From contig OZ024802.1 in assembly GCA_964017045.1 (NCBI GenBank), positions 25,298,293 to 25,362,292 of the forward strand: a stretch of 64,000 bases of DNA. The letters are read 5' to 3'. This stretch comes from Omphiscola glabra. Lineage: Eukaryota; Mollusca; Gastropoda; Lymnaeidae. Below, in pieces: positions 11,821 to 24,500 of this stretch. The position numbers and the translations under genes were made by a program. The notes beneath the pieces are model-generated. The model saw nothing but the letters and a program-made list of their open reading frames with translations, did not search any database and had not been told where the DNA came from. Position 1 is the first letter of the stretch. Every line of letters begins with the position of its first letter.

Positions 11821-12652
11821 CCCTCTTGAGACGGAGCCTTTTCCGGGTGTATATGCCAAAAAGACAGCACTTTTTACTATGGATGAAGCCCGAATTAGTC
11901 CTAACACATATATTTTTGGGAAACAAGGCCCATGGAGGCCCTTGAGACACCTCTGGCACATGGTTCTCCTTTTCCAGACCCTCCCCCTATTTTTCAGTTG
12001 TTCCAGACACTCACTGTAACAGCCCCACCCCCTTCCATTTATGACATAGGGACCTTTTCTTAAGCTGCTTGTTACTAAGAAAGTTGTCTGCATATCTATT
12101 GGTCTCTCTCATAAACATTTGAGTGATATTTAGTGTAAAAATAGCATAAAGTACTCAAATGGGGTGCTTATGCCTTAATTATAGGACCTATGGTGTCTAA
12201 AAATTCAGAGGGGTCATCTCTGTTAAGTTGAGGACCCCTAATACTAGTAATACTAAACCAAGAGTTCACAACATTGGCATTACCCTCAATTTGAAAGTCT
12301 TCATTAATTTCCTGGTTGTTTTCATCAGTTTCAGTGTCAGATTCACTGCTAGAATATCAAAATCACTAAGCACAGTTTGATCAGAGTCACTGTCAGACAT
12401 GTTCGAATTTCACGATGTAACTATACACACACAAAAAAATTCCTGCACACAAATAAATTTAGTTCACCATCAAAGAACACCGCCATTACAATGCCGGGAT
12501 GTGCAGGAATACGTAAGAATAAATTTGATTGGCTGGTACAACGCCAAGCCAGCCATTCTTGAGGCCCGATTTATCGGGCCGATGGCTCGGACTTTTGTCT
12601 TTCTCGCTAGTGCACCTTGGGCCGATAGATCGGCCTTTACGTCTCCAGAGGG
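11821..12652 (-). mobile_element. Short piggyBac-type element with TTAA target site
   Basis: TTAA at 11817-11820 is followed by CCCTCTTGAGACGGAGCC. On the other side the reverse complement of the sequence before TTAA (12653-12656) reads CCCTCTGGAGACGTAAAGG. Hence there are terminal inverted repeats of the form CCCTCTKGAGACG with TTAA duplications, which is diagnostic for the piggyBac superfamily. Just inside the right end are hairpin-forming motifs (CCCGATTTATCGGG; GGCCGATAGATCGGCC). The interior carries a decayed transposase N-terminus on the minus strand. At 832 bp it is a deletion derivative and cannot transpose by itself. Confidence 0.85.
11905..12400 (-). pseudogene. piggyBac transposase N-terminal fragment, frameshifted
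   Basis: The minus strand starts ATG at 12400-12398 with MSDSDSDQTVLSDFDIL. A frame change leads to ESDTETDENN, an acidic lead-in common in piggyBac transposases, then to SIRGPQLNRDDPSEFLDTIG. After a further shift and a stop it shows RETNRYADNFLSNKQLKKRS, whose ETNRYA segment matches the conserved start of the piggyBac DDD transposase domain. The catalytic DDD core and most of the C-terminal part are absent. It is therefore a non-functional remnant kept inside the short element. Confidence 0.8.
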
Positions 12653-12829
12653 TTAAAATTATCTTAACATTACAACCTCAACAGTTGACTCAACTTTCTC
12701 ATTTCATCTACTGCCACTTATTCAACCACATCTGGACATGGCAAAACAAATGAAACCAAAATTTCAGATTTGGACAAAGCCTCAAAAATGACGTTTATTA
12801 AACAGAAAAAAATCAAATCAAAATATTGG

Positions 12830-14335
12830 TGAAATGCTCATCCCACTAATTAAACTAATGACTTTCGACAATGAAAGACACAAATATTTTAATACTAATT
12901 GGCATGGGAATATAACACATTTACTAATTGGCATGATAATAACTAAAATACATATGATGTATACTAATTGGCATGGAAATAATACATGTTTATATACTTT
13001 ATGGTATGAAAGTAATACACATTCATATTAATTGGTATTTAAATATAACAGTAACACACATACATATACTTTTTGGCATGGAATTGGAATTAACAAATAT
13101 ACATATTATACTAATTGGTATGGTGAAAACATACACACTCATACTAATTGGCATGGAAATAATAGACATACATATACAATTTGGCATGGAAATAATAAAC
13201 AGTGATATACTAATTTTCATGGAAATAACACACAAACGTATGCTAATTGGCATGGATATAACATATATACATCTGCTAATTGGCATGGTAATAAAACACA
13301 TTCTAATACTAATTGGCATGGTAATAAAACACATTCTAATACTAATTGGCATGGTAATAAAACACATTCTAATACTAATTGGCATGGTAATAAAACACAT
13401 TCTAATACTAATTGGCATGGTAATAAAACACATTCTAATACTAATTGGCATGGTAATAAAACACATTCTAATACTAATTGGCATGGTAATAAAACACATT
13501 CTAATACTAATTGGCATGGTAATAAAACACATTCTAATACTAATTGGCATGGTAATAAAACACATTCTAATACTAATTGGCATGGTAATAAAACACATTC
13601 TAATACTAATTGGCATGGGAAAGGAACACATGCATAAGCTAATTGGCATTAAAATAACACAAACATATAAAATAATTGACATGGTAATAACACAAATACA
13701 TATACTAATTGGCATAGAAATAATTCAAATTCTTATAATCAGTATGTAAAAACAGAAATACATACACAAATAATACAAGCATATAAAATAATTGACGTGG
13801 AAATAACACTCATTCATATACTAATTGGCATAGAAATAACATAAATACATTTACTAATTGACATGGAAAAAACACACTTTAATATATTCACTGGCATGAG
13901 AATGATAAACATACTTATACTAATTTGATTGGAAATAATACATACATATTTTACTAATTTGCATGGGGATAACACACATATATATAATAATTGGCATGGA
14001 AATAACACACATATATATAGGCCTACTAATTGGCATAAGTATAACACACATTCACGTAGTAATTGGCATGTAAATAACACACATTCATAATCTAATTTCA
14101 TGGAAATAACACAAATACATATAAAAATTGACATGGAAATAACATCATAATATACTAATAGGCATGGAAATAAAACACATTATAATAATAATGAGCATGG
14201 AAATAGAACACATGCATATGCAAAATCTTATTCTAATATAACACAATACATACACTAATTGGCATGGAAATAACACACATTAATATACTAAGTTGCATGT
14301 AAAAAAAACAGAAATACTATAAGAAACATAGATAC
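12830..14335. repeat. 33-bp AT-rich minisatellite with homogenised centre
   Basis: Variants of TACTAATTGGCATGG followed by TAATAAAACACATTC repeat throughout. From about 13276 to 13615 there are ten essentially identical 33-bp units. On both sides units are diverged, of variable length and partly degenerate. Because 33 is a multiple of three, the block leaves long open frames on both strands (plus 12973-13749, minus 13023-13715) with an 11-residue period. These lack any other sign of coding. Units are directly adjacent, so this is not a CRISPR-like structure. It forms the left part of the compound satellite domain. Confidence 0.95.
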
Positions 14336-14339
14336 ACTC

Positions 14340-14885
14340 AAGTCAGATACGCTTCGTCGTTCTTGTGCAGCTCCTCAGTTCCATCGTCTGCTCCAAGTGC
14401 CATCGTCAATGACAAGTGCCTTTGTCCGCTTGTACGCTCCCTTTGGTGTCCACACACTGTGGTGTTCCGGTGCCTCTAATTCTTCGTGGTGCCGCTCCTA
14501 TCAGCATGTGAATACCACAGATACATATACCAATTAGCAATAAAAAAAATACACATACATACACCTATACGCTTAGGAACAACCCACAATCATGTAACAA
14601 TTAGCAAGAAATGAGACACAAACAAACCAATTAACATGTATAAAATAAACATATATACACCTACGTCCGTGCCGTTTCTCTGTCCTGGTGCCGTCGTCCG
14701 CTCCCAGTGCCATCGTCAACTCCCAGTGCCATTATCAGCTCCAAGTGCAATTGTCCGCTGGCAGTGCTGTCGTCCACTGCCAGTATTGCCATCTGCTTTC
14801 TGTACAATCTTCCTCCGCCGTCAGCTCCCAGTGCCATCACCATCTCAAATGGCTGTCTTTCCGCTCCAAGTGCCGACTTCTGTCG
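14340..14885. repeat. C-rich 19-bp degenerate minisatellite, left flank of the large array
   Basis: From 14340 to 14500 and again from 14660 to 14885 the plus strand carries diverged units such as CAGTGCCATCGTCAACTCC, CAGTGCCATTATCAGCTCC and CAGTGCTGTCGTCCACTGC, each 19 bp. Between them lie a few 33-bp-minisatellite-like pieces (around 14510-14650). The motif GTGCCG with TTCGCTGTC-like sequence recurs at the far side of the array (40615-40680). This suggests the large array grew inside this repeat. Confidence 0.7.
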
Positions 14886-16023
14886 ATGTGTTGGTGGATG
14901 TGTTGGTGGATGTGTTGGTGGATGTGTTGGTGGATGTGTTGGTGGATGTGTTGGTGGATGTGTTGGTGGATGTGTTGGTAGAGGTGTTGGTGGATGTGTT
15001 GGTGGATGTGTTGGTGGATGTGTTGGTGGAGGTGTTGGTGGAGGTGATGGTGGAGGTGGTGGCGGAGGTGGTGGTGGTGTAGGTGTTGGTGGGGAAGTGA
15101 TGGTGGCTGTGGAGGTGATGGTGGAGGTGGTGGTGGTGGAGGTGTTGGTGGGGAAGTGATGGTGGCTGTGGAGGTGATGGTGAGGTGGAGGTGGTGGTGG
15201 AGGTGTTGGTGGGGAAGTGCGGGTGGTTGTGGAGGTGATTGTGAGGTGGAGGAGGTGGTGGAGGTGTTGGTAGGGAAGTGATTGTGGAGGTGGAGGTGAT
15301 GTGGTGGTGATGGAGGGGAAGTGAGGGTGGTTGTGGATGTGATTGTGATGTGGAGGTGGTGGTGGGGGTGTTGGTAGGGAAGTGATGGTAGTTGTGGAGG
15401 TGGAGGTTATGGTGAGGTAGGGGTGGAGGTGTTGGTGGGGGTTGTGCTGGAGTGGTGGTGGAGGTTCTGCAGGTGGTGGAGGTGGTTCTGCAGGTGGTGG
15501 AGAATGTGATGTGGGGATAGAGGTGGAGGTGGTTGTGGAGGTGGTGGTGGGGAAGTGATGGTGGTTGTGGAGGTGATGGTGAGGTGGTGGTGTAGGTGTT
15601 GGTGGGGAAGTGAGGGTGGATATGGTGGTGGAGGTGGTTGTGGAGATGGTGGGGTAGGTGATGGTGGAGGTGGTGAAGGTGGAGGTGTTGGTGGGGAAGT
15701 GATGGTGAGTGGTGGAAAGGATTGAGGGGTGGTGGTGGGGAAGTGATTGTGAGGTGGAGGTGGTGGTTGAGGTGTTTGAGGTGGTGGAGGTGATGTGGTG
15801 TAGGTGGTGGTGGTGTAGGTAGTGGTGGTGGTGGAGAAGGTGGTGGGGCTGGTGGTGGAGGTTTTGTTGGGGAAGTGATGTGGGTTGTGGTGGTGGAGGT
15901 TTTGTTGGGGAAGTGATGCAGGTTGTGGAGGTGGTGGTAGTAATAGAGGAGGTGGTGGTTGTAAAAGAGGTATTGGTAATAGAAGTGGTTGTGGTAGTAA
16001 AATAAGTGGTGGTAGTAGATGTA
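14885..16023 (+). repeat. Array block 1: 12-bp repeat grading into GGTGG repeat
   Basis: The left edge of the array begins with about eight uninterrupted 12-bp units GATGTGTTGGTG (14885-14980). These then diverge through GAGGTGTTGGTG into the GGTGGTGGAGGT style of the rest. This is the simplest and probably least rearranged part, and it shows a plausible seed unit for the whole array. Sub-blocks ending GGGGAAGTGATGGTGG recur every 40-80 bp. Confidence 0.85.
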
Positions 16024-19000
16024 CTAACCTAAAAAAGGACACCCCAAACCTAACAAAGGGCAGCCCGGTCACCAGCTACTGGTCGCCAGCTCCGGATCAC
16101 CGGCTTCCGATTGTCAGCTCCCGGGTGCCACCCCCCACATAAAAAGGACAACCCCAACCAACAAAAGGACACTCCAAACCTAACAAAGGACAGCCCGGTC
16201 ACCAGCTCCCGATCGCCAGTTCCGGATCACTTGCTCACGTTTGCCAGCTCTCGGACGCCACTCCGAAAATAAAAAGGACACCCCAACCTAACAAAGGGCA
16301 CTCCAAACCTAACATAAGACAGCCCGGTCACCAGCTCCGGATCACCAGCTCCCGGCCGCCACCCCTAACCTAAAAAAAGACACCCCAACCTAATAAAGGC
16401 TACCCCCAACCTAACAAATTTACCCCCAACCTAACAAAGAGGTGGTGCTGGCGGTGATGCTGGTGTTGGTAGATGGGGAGTTGTTGCAGGTGTTGTTGAT
16501 GGTGGTGGATGTGGTGTTAGTGGATGTGGTGGTGGGGGAAGTAGTGGGTTTGATGTGCTATTGATGGATGTGGTGTAGGTGTTGTTTGAGGTGATGTTGG
16601 ACGTGGTGGTGGAGGTGATAATGGTTGTTGAGGTTATGTGGGGTGCTGGTGGATGTGTTGGTGGAGGTGGTGGTGGACCTGGTGGTGCAGGTGTATGTGG
16701 TGGTTGAGGTTGCGGTGAGGTTGAAGTGTTGGTGGAGGTGTTGGTGGAGGTGTTGGTGGAGGTGTTGGTAAAGGTGGTGGTGGAGATGATGGTGGGGAAG
16801 TGATGGTGGTTGTGGAGGTGGTGGAGATGTTGGTGTGGAAGTTATGATGGTGTGTGGAGATAATGTTGATGTGGGGCTGGAGGAGGTGGTGAAGGTGGTG
16901 GTGAAGGTTGTTGTGGAGGTGTTGGTGGAGATTTGTGGTGTGGTGGTAGAGATGGTGGTGGTGGAGATGGTGGTGGTGGAGATGGTGGATGTGATTGTGG
17001 AGTTGGTGGTGTATGTGTTGGTGGGGAAGTGATGGTGGTTGTGGATGTGATGGTGAGAAGATGGTGGGGGTTGTGGTGGTGGAGGTGGTTGCGGAAGTGG
17101 TGGTGGAGGTGGTTGCGGAAGTGGTGGTGGAGGTGGTGGTGGAGGTTGAGGTGGTGGTGGTGGAGGTGGTGGTGGAAGTGGTAGTGGAGGTGGTGGTTGT
17201 GGAGGTGGAGGGGTTGGAGGAAGTGGTGGTGGTGTTCGATGTGGTAGTGGACGTGTTTGTAAAGGTGGTGGTGGAGATGATGGTGGGGAAGTGATGGTGG
17301 TTGTGGAGGTGGTGGTGGTGGTGTTGGTGTGGAAGTGATGGTGGTGTTTGGAGATGATGTTGATGTGGGGCTGGAGGTGGTGGTGAAGGTGGTGGTGAAG
17401 GTTGTTGTGGAGGTGTAGCCGGAGATGGTGGTGTGGAGGTGGTGGATGTGGTGGTGGAGATGGTAGTGGTGGAGATGTTGGTGGTAGATGTGGTGGTGGA
17501 GATGGTGGTGGTGGAGGTGATTGTGGAGTTGGTGGTGTATGTGTTGGTGGGGAATTGGTGGTTGTGAATGTGATTGTGAGGTGATGGTGGAGGTGGTTGT
17601 GGAAATAATGGTGTAGGTGGTGGTGGTGGAGATGGTGGTTGTAGAGGTGGTGGTGGTGGAGGTGGTGGTGTAGGTGCTGGTGGTGGATGTGGTGTCGGTG
17701 GAGGGGTTGGAGGAAGTGGTTGTGGAGGTGGTGGTCGATGTGGTGGTGGAGGTGGTAGTGGAGTTAGTGGTGGAGGTGGTGGTGGAGGTAGTGATGGAGA
17801 TGATGGTGCGGAAGTGCTGGTGGTTGTGATGGTGAGTTGGGGGTGGAGGTTGTGGTGGTGGAGGTGTTGGTGGGGAAGTGATGGTGGTGTGTGGAGATGA
17901 TAGTGAGGTGGGTGTGGGTGGTGGTGTTGGTGGGGGTGTTGTTGGAGGCGATGGTGGTGGTTGTGGAAGTGGTGGTGGATGTGGTAGTGTAGGTGGTGTT
18001 AGAGTGGTGGTGAGGGTGGTGGTGGAGGTGTTGGTGGAAGAGATGGTGGAGGTGTTGATCGTGGTGTGGATGGTGGTTGTGATGGAGGTGGTTGTGGATT
18101 TAGAGGTGATGGTGGAGATGGTGGGAGGTGGTGGTGGGGTAGGTGGTAGAAGTGGAGGTGGAGGTGGTGTTTGAGGTAGTGGTGAAGCTGTTGGTGGGAT
18201 AGTGATGGTGTTTGTGGAGGTGATGGTGATGTGGATGTGGTGGATTTGGTTGGGGATGTGGTTGTGGTGTAGGTGGTGGTGTTGGTGTAGTGGTTGTGTA
18301 GGTGGTGGTGGTGCAAGGGGCGGTTGTGGGGGTGTAGGTGGTGGTGCTGGCGGAGATGGTGGTGGAGATGGTAGTGGAGGTGCTGGTGGATGTGGTGGTG
18401 TTGTAGAGGTTGTGTTGGGTTGGTGGAGGTGGTTATGGTGGTGGAAGTGGTGGTGGTGGTGATGGTGGTGGAGGTGGTGGTGTTGGTGGAGGTGGTGGTG
18501 GAGGTTGTGATGGTGGGGAAGTGGTGCAGGTGGTGGGGTTGGTGGAGGTTGTGGTGGATGTGTTTGTTGGAAGTGATGCGGGTTGTGTAGGTGTTAGTGG
18601 AGGTGTTAGTGGGAAGTGATGCACGCTGTGAAGGTGGTGATGTAAGTGGAGGAGGTGTGGGTGTTGTTGGTAAAAGAGATGTTGGTGGTGTTGGTAAAAG
18701 AGATGGTGGTGGTAAAAAAGGTGGTGGTAATAGAAGTGGTTGTGGTAGTAGGAGAGTTTGTGGTAGTAGAAGAGATGGTGGTAGTAGATGTAGTAAAACC
18801 AAAGGACACCCTAATGTAAAAAAGGACACCCCAAATCTAACAAAGGGCAGCCCGGTTACCATCTACCGGTCGCCAGCTCCGGATCACCGGCTTCCGATTG
18901 TCAGCTCCCGGGTGCCACCCCCCACATAAAAAGGACAACCCCAACCAACAAAAGGACACTCCAAACCTAACAAAGGACAGCCCGGTCACCAGCTCCCGAT

Positions 19001-21552
19001 CGCCAGTTCCGGATCCTTAGCTCACGTTTGCCAGCTCTCGGACGCCACTCCGAAAATAAAAAGGACACCCCCAACCTAACAAAGGGCACTCCAAACCTAA
19101 CATAAGACAGCCCGGTCACCAGCTCCGGATCACCAGCTCCCGGCCGCCACCCCTAACCTAAAAAAAGACACCCCAACCTAATAAAGGCTACCCCCAACCT
19201 AACAAATTTACCCCCAACCTAACAAAGAGGTGGTGCTGGCGGTGATGCTGGTGTTGGTAGATGGGGAGTTGTTGCAGGTGTTGTTGGTGGTGGTGGATGT
19301 GGTGTTAGTGGATGTGGTGGTGGGGGAAGTAGTGGGTTTGATGTGCTAGTGATGGATGTGGTGTAGGTGTTGTTTGAGGTGATGTTGGACGTGGTGGTGG
19401 AGGTGATAATGGTTGTTGAGGTTATGTGGGGTGCTGGTGGATGTGTTGGTGGAGGTGGTGGTGGACCTGGTGGTGCAGGTGTATGTGGTGGTTGAGGTTG
19501 CGGTGAGGTTGAAGTGTTGGTGGAGGTGTTGGTGGAGGTGTTGGTGGAGGTGTTGGTAAAGGTGGTGGTGGAGATGATGGTGGGGAAGTGATGGTGGTTG
19601 TGGAGGTGGTGGAGATGTTGGTGTGGAAGTTATGATGGTGTGTGGAGATAATGTTGATGTGGGGCTGGAGGAGGTGGTGAAGGTGGTGGTGAAGGTTGTT
19701 GTGGAGGTGTTGGTGGAGATTTGTGGTGTGGTGGTAGAGATGGTGGTGGTGGAGATGGTGGTGGTGGAGATGGTGGATGTGATTGTGGAGTTGGGGGTGT
19801 ATGTGTTGGTGGGGAAGTGATGGTGGTTGTGGATGTGATGGTGAGAAGATGGTGGGGGTTGTGGTGGTGGAGGTGGTTGCGGAAGTGGTGGTGGAGGTGG
19901 TTGCGGAAGTGGTGGTGGAGGTGGTGGTGGAGGTTAAGGTGGTGGTGGTGGTGGTGGTGGAAGTGGTGGTGGAGGTGGTGGTTGTGGAGGTGGAGGGGTT
20001 GGAGGAAGTGGTGGTGTTCGATGTGGTAGTGGAGGTGTTTGTAAAGGTGGTGGTGGAGATGATGGTGGGGAAGTGATGTTGGTTGTGGAGGTGGTGGTGG
20101 TGGAGGTGTTGGTGTGGAAGTGATGGTGGTGTGTGGAGATTATGTTGATGTGGGGCTGGAGGTGGTGGTGAAGGTGGTGGTGAAGGTTGTTGTGGAGGTG
20201 TAGCCGGAGATGGTGGTGTGGAGGTGGTGGTGGTGGATGTGGTGGTGGAGATGGTAGTGGTTGAGATGGTGGTGGTAGATGTGGTGGTGGAGATGGTGGT
20301 GGTGGAGGTGATTGTGGAGTTGGTGGTGTATGTGTTGGTGGGGAAGTGATGGTGGTTGTGAATGTGATTGTGAGGTGATGGTGGAGGTGGTTGTGGAAAT
20401 AATGGTGGAGGTGGTGGTGGTGGAGATGGTGGTTGTAGAGGTGGTCGTTGAGGTGGTGGTGGTGGAGGTGGTGGTGTAGGTGCTGGTGGTGGATGTGGTG
20501 TCGGTGGAGGGGTTGGAGGAAGTGGTTGTGGAGGTGGTGGTCGATGTGGTGGTGGAGGTGGTAGTGGAGTTAGTGGTGGAGGTGGTGGTGGAGGTAGTGA
20601 TGGAGTTGATGGTGCGGAAGTGCTGGTGGTTGTGATGGTGAGTTGGGGGTGGAGGTTGTGGTGGTGGAGGTGTTGGTGGGGAAGTGATGGTGGTGTGTGG
20701 AGATGATTGTGAGGTGGGTGTGGGTGGTGGTGTTTGTGGGGGTGTTGTTGGAGGCGATGGTGGTGGTTGTGGAAGTGGTGGTGGATGTGGTAGTGTAGGT
20801 GGTGTTAGAGTGGTGGTGAGGGTGGTGGTTGAGTTGGTGGTGGTGGAGGTGTTGGTGGAAGAGGTGGTTGAGGTGTTGATCGTGGTGTGGATGGTGGTTG
20901 TGATGGAGGTGGTTGTGGATTTAGAGGTGATGGTGGAGATGGTGGGAGGTGGTGGTGGGGTAGGTGGTAGAAGTGGAGGTGGTGTTTGAGGTAGTGGTGA
21001 AGCTGTTGGTGGGATAGTGATGGTGTTTGTGGAGGTGATGGTGATGTGGATGTGGTGGTGAGGTGGTGGATTTGGTTGGGGATGTGGTGGTGGTGTAGGT
21101 GGTGGTGTTGGTGTAGTGGTAGTGGTTGTGTAGGTGGTGGTGGTGCAGGGGGCGGTTGTGGGGGTGTAGGTGGTGGTGCTGGCGGAGATGGTGGTGGAGA
21201 TGGTAGTGGAGGTGCTGGTGGATGTGGTGGTGTTGTAGAGGTGGTGTTGGGTTGGTGGAGGTGGTTATGGTGGTGGAAGTGGTGGTGGAGGTGGTGGAGG
21301 TGGTGGTGTTGGTGGAGGTGGTGGTGTTGGTGGAGGTGATGGTGGAGGTTGTGATGGTGGGGAAGTGGTGCAGGTGATGCACGCTGTAAAGGTGGTGATG
21401 TAATAGGAGGAGGTGTGGGTGTTGTTGGTAAAAGAGGTGTTGGTGGTGTTGGTAAAAGAGATGGTGATGGTAAAAAAGGTGGTGGTAATAGAAGTGGTTG
21501 TGGTAGTAGGAGAGTTTGTGGTAGTAGAAGAGATGGTGGTAGTAGATGTAGT
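16024..21552 (+). repeat. Two near-identical 2.76-kb array units
   Basis: The unit 16024-18792 and the unit 18793-21552 share the spacer, block order and rare variants. These include ACCCTGGTGG-free runs, GTGGACCTGGTGGTGCAGG near 16674 and 19462, and GTGTAGCCGGAGATGG near 17413 and 20206. They differ by single bases and a few short indels. They are longer than the 1.6-2.0 kb units further right, which lack parts of the block. This looks like one duplication of an older, longer unit. Confidence 0.8.
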
Positions 21553-24500
21553 AAAACCAAAGGACACCCTAATGTAAAAAAAAGGACACCCCAAACCTAA
21601 CAAAAGGCAGCCATGTTACCAGCTACCGGTCGCCAGCTCCGGATCACCGGCTTCCGATTGTCAGCTCCCGGGTGCCACCCCCTACATAAAAAGGACAACC
21701 CCAAATAAAAAAAGGACACTCCAAACCTAACAAAGGACAGCCCGGTCACCAGCTCCCGATCGCCAGTTCCGGATCACTAGCTCACGTTTGCCAGCTCTCG
21801 GACGCCACTCCGAAAATAAAAAGGACACCCCCAACCTAACAAAGGGCATTACAAACCTAACATAAGACAGCCCGGTCACCAGCTCCGGATCACCAGCTCC
21901 CGGCCGCCACCCCTAACCTAAAAAAAGACACCCCAACCTAACAAGGATACCCCCAACCTAATAAAGGCTACCACAACCTAACAAATTTACCCTTAACCTA
22001 ACAAAGAAGTGGTGGTGGCTGTGATGCTGGTGTTGGTAGATGGGCAGTTGTTGCATGTGTTGTTGGTGGTGGTGGATGTGGTGTTAGTGGATGTGGTGGT
22101 GGGGGAAGTAGTGGGTTGGATGTGCTAGTGATGGATGTGGTGTAGGTGTTGTTTGAAGTGATGTTGGACGTGGTGGTGGTGGTGATAATGGTTGTTGAGG
22201 TTATGTGGGGTGGTGGTGGATGTGTTGGTGGGGAAGTGATGGTGGTTGTGGATGTGATGATGAGAAGATGGAGGTGGTGGAGGTGGTTGTGGAAGTTGTG
22301 GTGGAGGTGGTGGTTGTGGTGGTGGAGGTTGAGGTGGTAGTTGTGAAGGTGGTGGTGGAAGTGGAGGTGGTGGTTGTGGAGGTGGTGTCAGTGGAGGGGT
22401 TGGAGGAAGTGGTGGTGGAGGTGGTGTTCAATGTGGTGGTGGAGGTGGTAGTGGAGTTGGTGTGGAGGTGGTGGTGGAGGTAGTGGTGGAGGTAGTGGTG
22501 GAGTTGATGGTGCAGAAGTGATGTTGGTTGTGATGGTGAGTAAGGGGTGGAGGTTGTGGTAGTTGATGTGTTGGTGAAGAAGTGATGGTGGTGTGTGGAG
22601 ATGATAGTGAGGTGGGGGTGGAAGTGGTGGTGAAGGTGGTGGTGTTGGTGGAGGTGTTGTTGGAGCTGGTGGTGGAGATGGTGGTGGTGGTGAAAGTGGT
22701 GGTGGATGTGGTAGTGTAGGTGGTGTTAGAGTGGTGGTAAGTGTGGTGGTTGAGTTGGTGGTGGTGGAGGTGGGGTGTTGGTGGAAGAGATGGTGGAGGT
22801 GTTGATCGTGGTGTGGGTGGTGGTTGTGGCTGAGGGGGTTGTGGCTGAGAGGGTTGTGGCTGAGGGGGTTGTGGGTGTGGAGGAGATGTGGAGATGGTTT
22901 GGAGGTGGTGGTGGGGTAGGTGGTAGAAGTGGTGGTGGGGGATGGTGGTGGGTTATGGTGGTGGAGGTGTTGTTTGAGGTAGTGGTGAAGCTGTTGGTGG
23001 GATAGTGATGGTGTTTGTGGAGGTGATGGTGATGTGGATGTGGTGGTGAGGTGGTGGATGTGGTTGGGGATGTGGAGGTGAAGGTGGTGGTGTAGGTGGT
23101 GGTGGGGTAGGTGGTGGTGGTGGAGATGGTAGTGGAGGTGCTGTTGGATGTGGTGGTGGTTGTGGAGGTGGTGTTGGGTTGGTGGAGATGGTTGTGGTGG
23201 TGGAAGTGGTGGTGAAGGTGATGGTGTTGTAGGTGATGGTGGTGGAGTTTGTTGTGGTGGTGGGGAAGTGGAGCACGTGGTGGTGTTGGTGGAGGTGGTG
23301 GTAGAGGTGTTTGTGGGAAGTGATGCGGGTTGTGTAGGTGTTAGTGGAGGTGTTGATGGGGAAGTGATGCAGGTTGTGAAGGTGGTGGTGTAAGTGGAGG
23401 AGGTGTGGGTGGTGTTGGTAAAAGAGGTGTTGGTGGTGTTGGTAAAAGAGGTGTTGGTGGTAAAAGAGGTGGTGGTGGTAAAAGAGGTGGTGGTAGTAGT
23501 AAAAGAGGTGGTGGTAGTAGTAAAAGAGGTGGTGGTAATAGAAGTGGTTGTGGTAGAAGAGGTGGTGGTAGTAGATGTAGTAAAACCAAAGGTCACCCTA
23601 AACTAAAAAAAGGACACCCCAAACCTAACAAAGGGCAGCCCGGTTACCAGCTACCTGTCGCCAGCTCCGGATCACCGGCTTCCGATTGTCAGCTCCCGGG
23701 TGCCACCCCCCACATAAAAAATAAACCCCAACCAAAAAAAGACACTCCAAACCTAACAAAGGACAGCCAGGTCACCAGCTCCCGATCGCCAGTTCCGGAT
23801 CACTAGCTCACGTTTGCCAGCTCTCGGAAGCCACTCCGAAAATAAAAAGGACACCTCCAACCTAACAAAGGGCACTCCAAACCTAACATAAGACAGCCCG
23901 GTCACCAGCTCCGGATCACCAGCTCCCGGCCGCCACCCCTAACCTAAAAAAGACACCCCAACCTATCAAGGATACCCCCCAACCTAATAAAGGCTATCAA
24001 AACCTAACAAATTTACCCTTAACCTAACAAAGAGGTGGTGGTTGCTGTGATGCTGGTGTTGGTAGATGGGCAGTTGTTGCAGGTGTTGTTGGTGGTGGTG
24101 GATGTGGTGTCAGTGGAGGGGTTGGAGGAAGTGGTGGTGGAGGTGGTGTTCAATGTGGTGGTGGAGGTGGTAGTGGAGTTGGTGTGGAGGTGGTGGTGGT
24201 GTGTGGAGATGATAGTGAGGTGGGGGTGGAAGTAGTGGTGAAGGTGGTGGTGTTGGTGGAGGTGTTGTTGGAGCTGGTGGTGGAGATGGTGGTGGTGGTG
24301 GAAGTGGTGGTGGATGTGGTAGTGTAGGTGGTGTTAGAGTGGTGGTGAGGGTGGTGGTTGAGTTGGTGGTGGTGGAGGTGGGGTGTTGGTGGAAGAGACG
24401 TTGTAGGTGTTGATCGTGGTGTGGGTGGTGGTTGTGGCTGAGGGGGTTGTGGCTGAGGGGGTTGTGGGTGTGGAGGAGATGTGGAGATGGTTTGGAGGTG

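Noticed and set aside
13276..13615. Regular 33-bp repeats as a possible CRISPR array
   Set aside because: There are no unique spacers between units, no cas genes, and the genome is eukaryotic. It is a tandem minisatellite.
12973..13749. 258-codon Ile-rich frame and its 230-codon antisense counterpart
   Set aside because: The 33-bp repeat unit is a multiple of three, so any stop-free unit gives an open frame. The 11-residue period is that of the DNA repeat.
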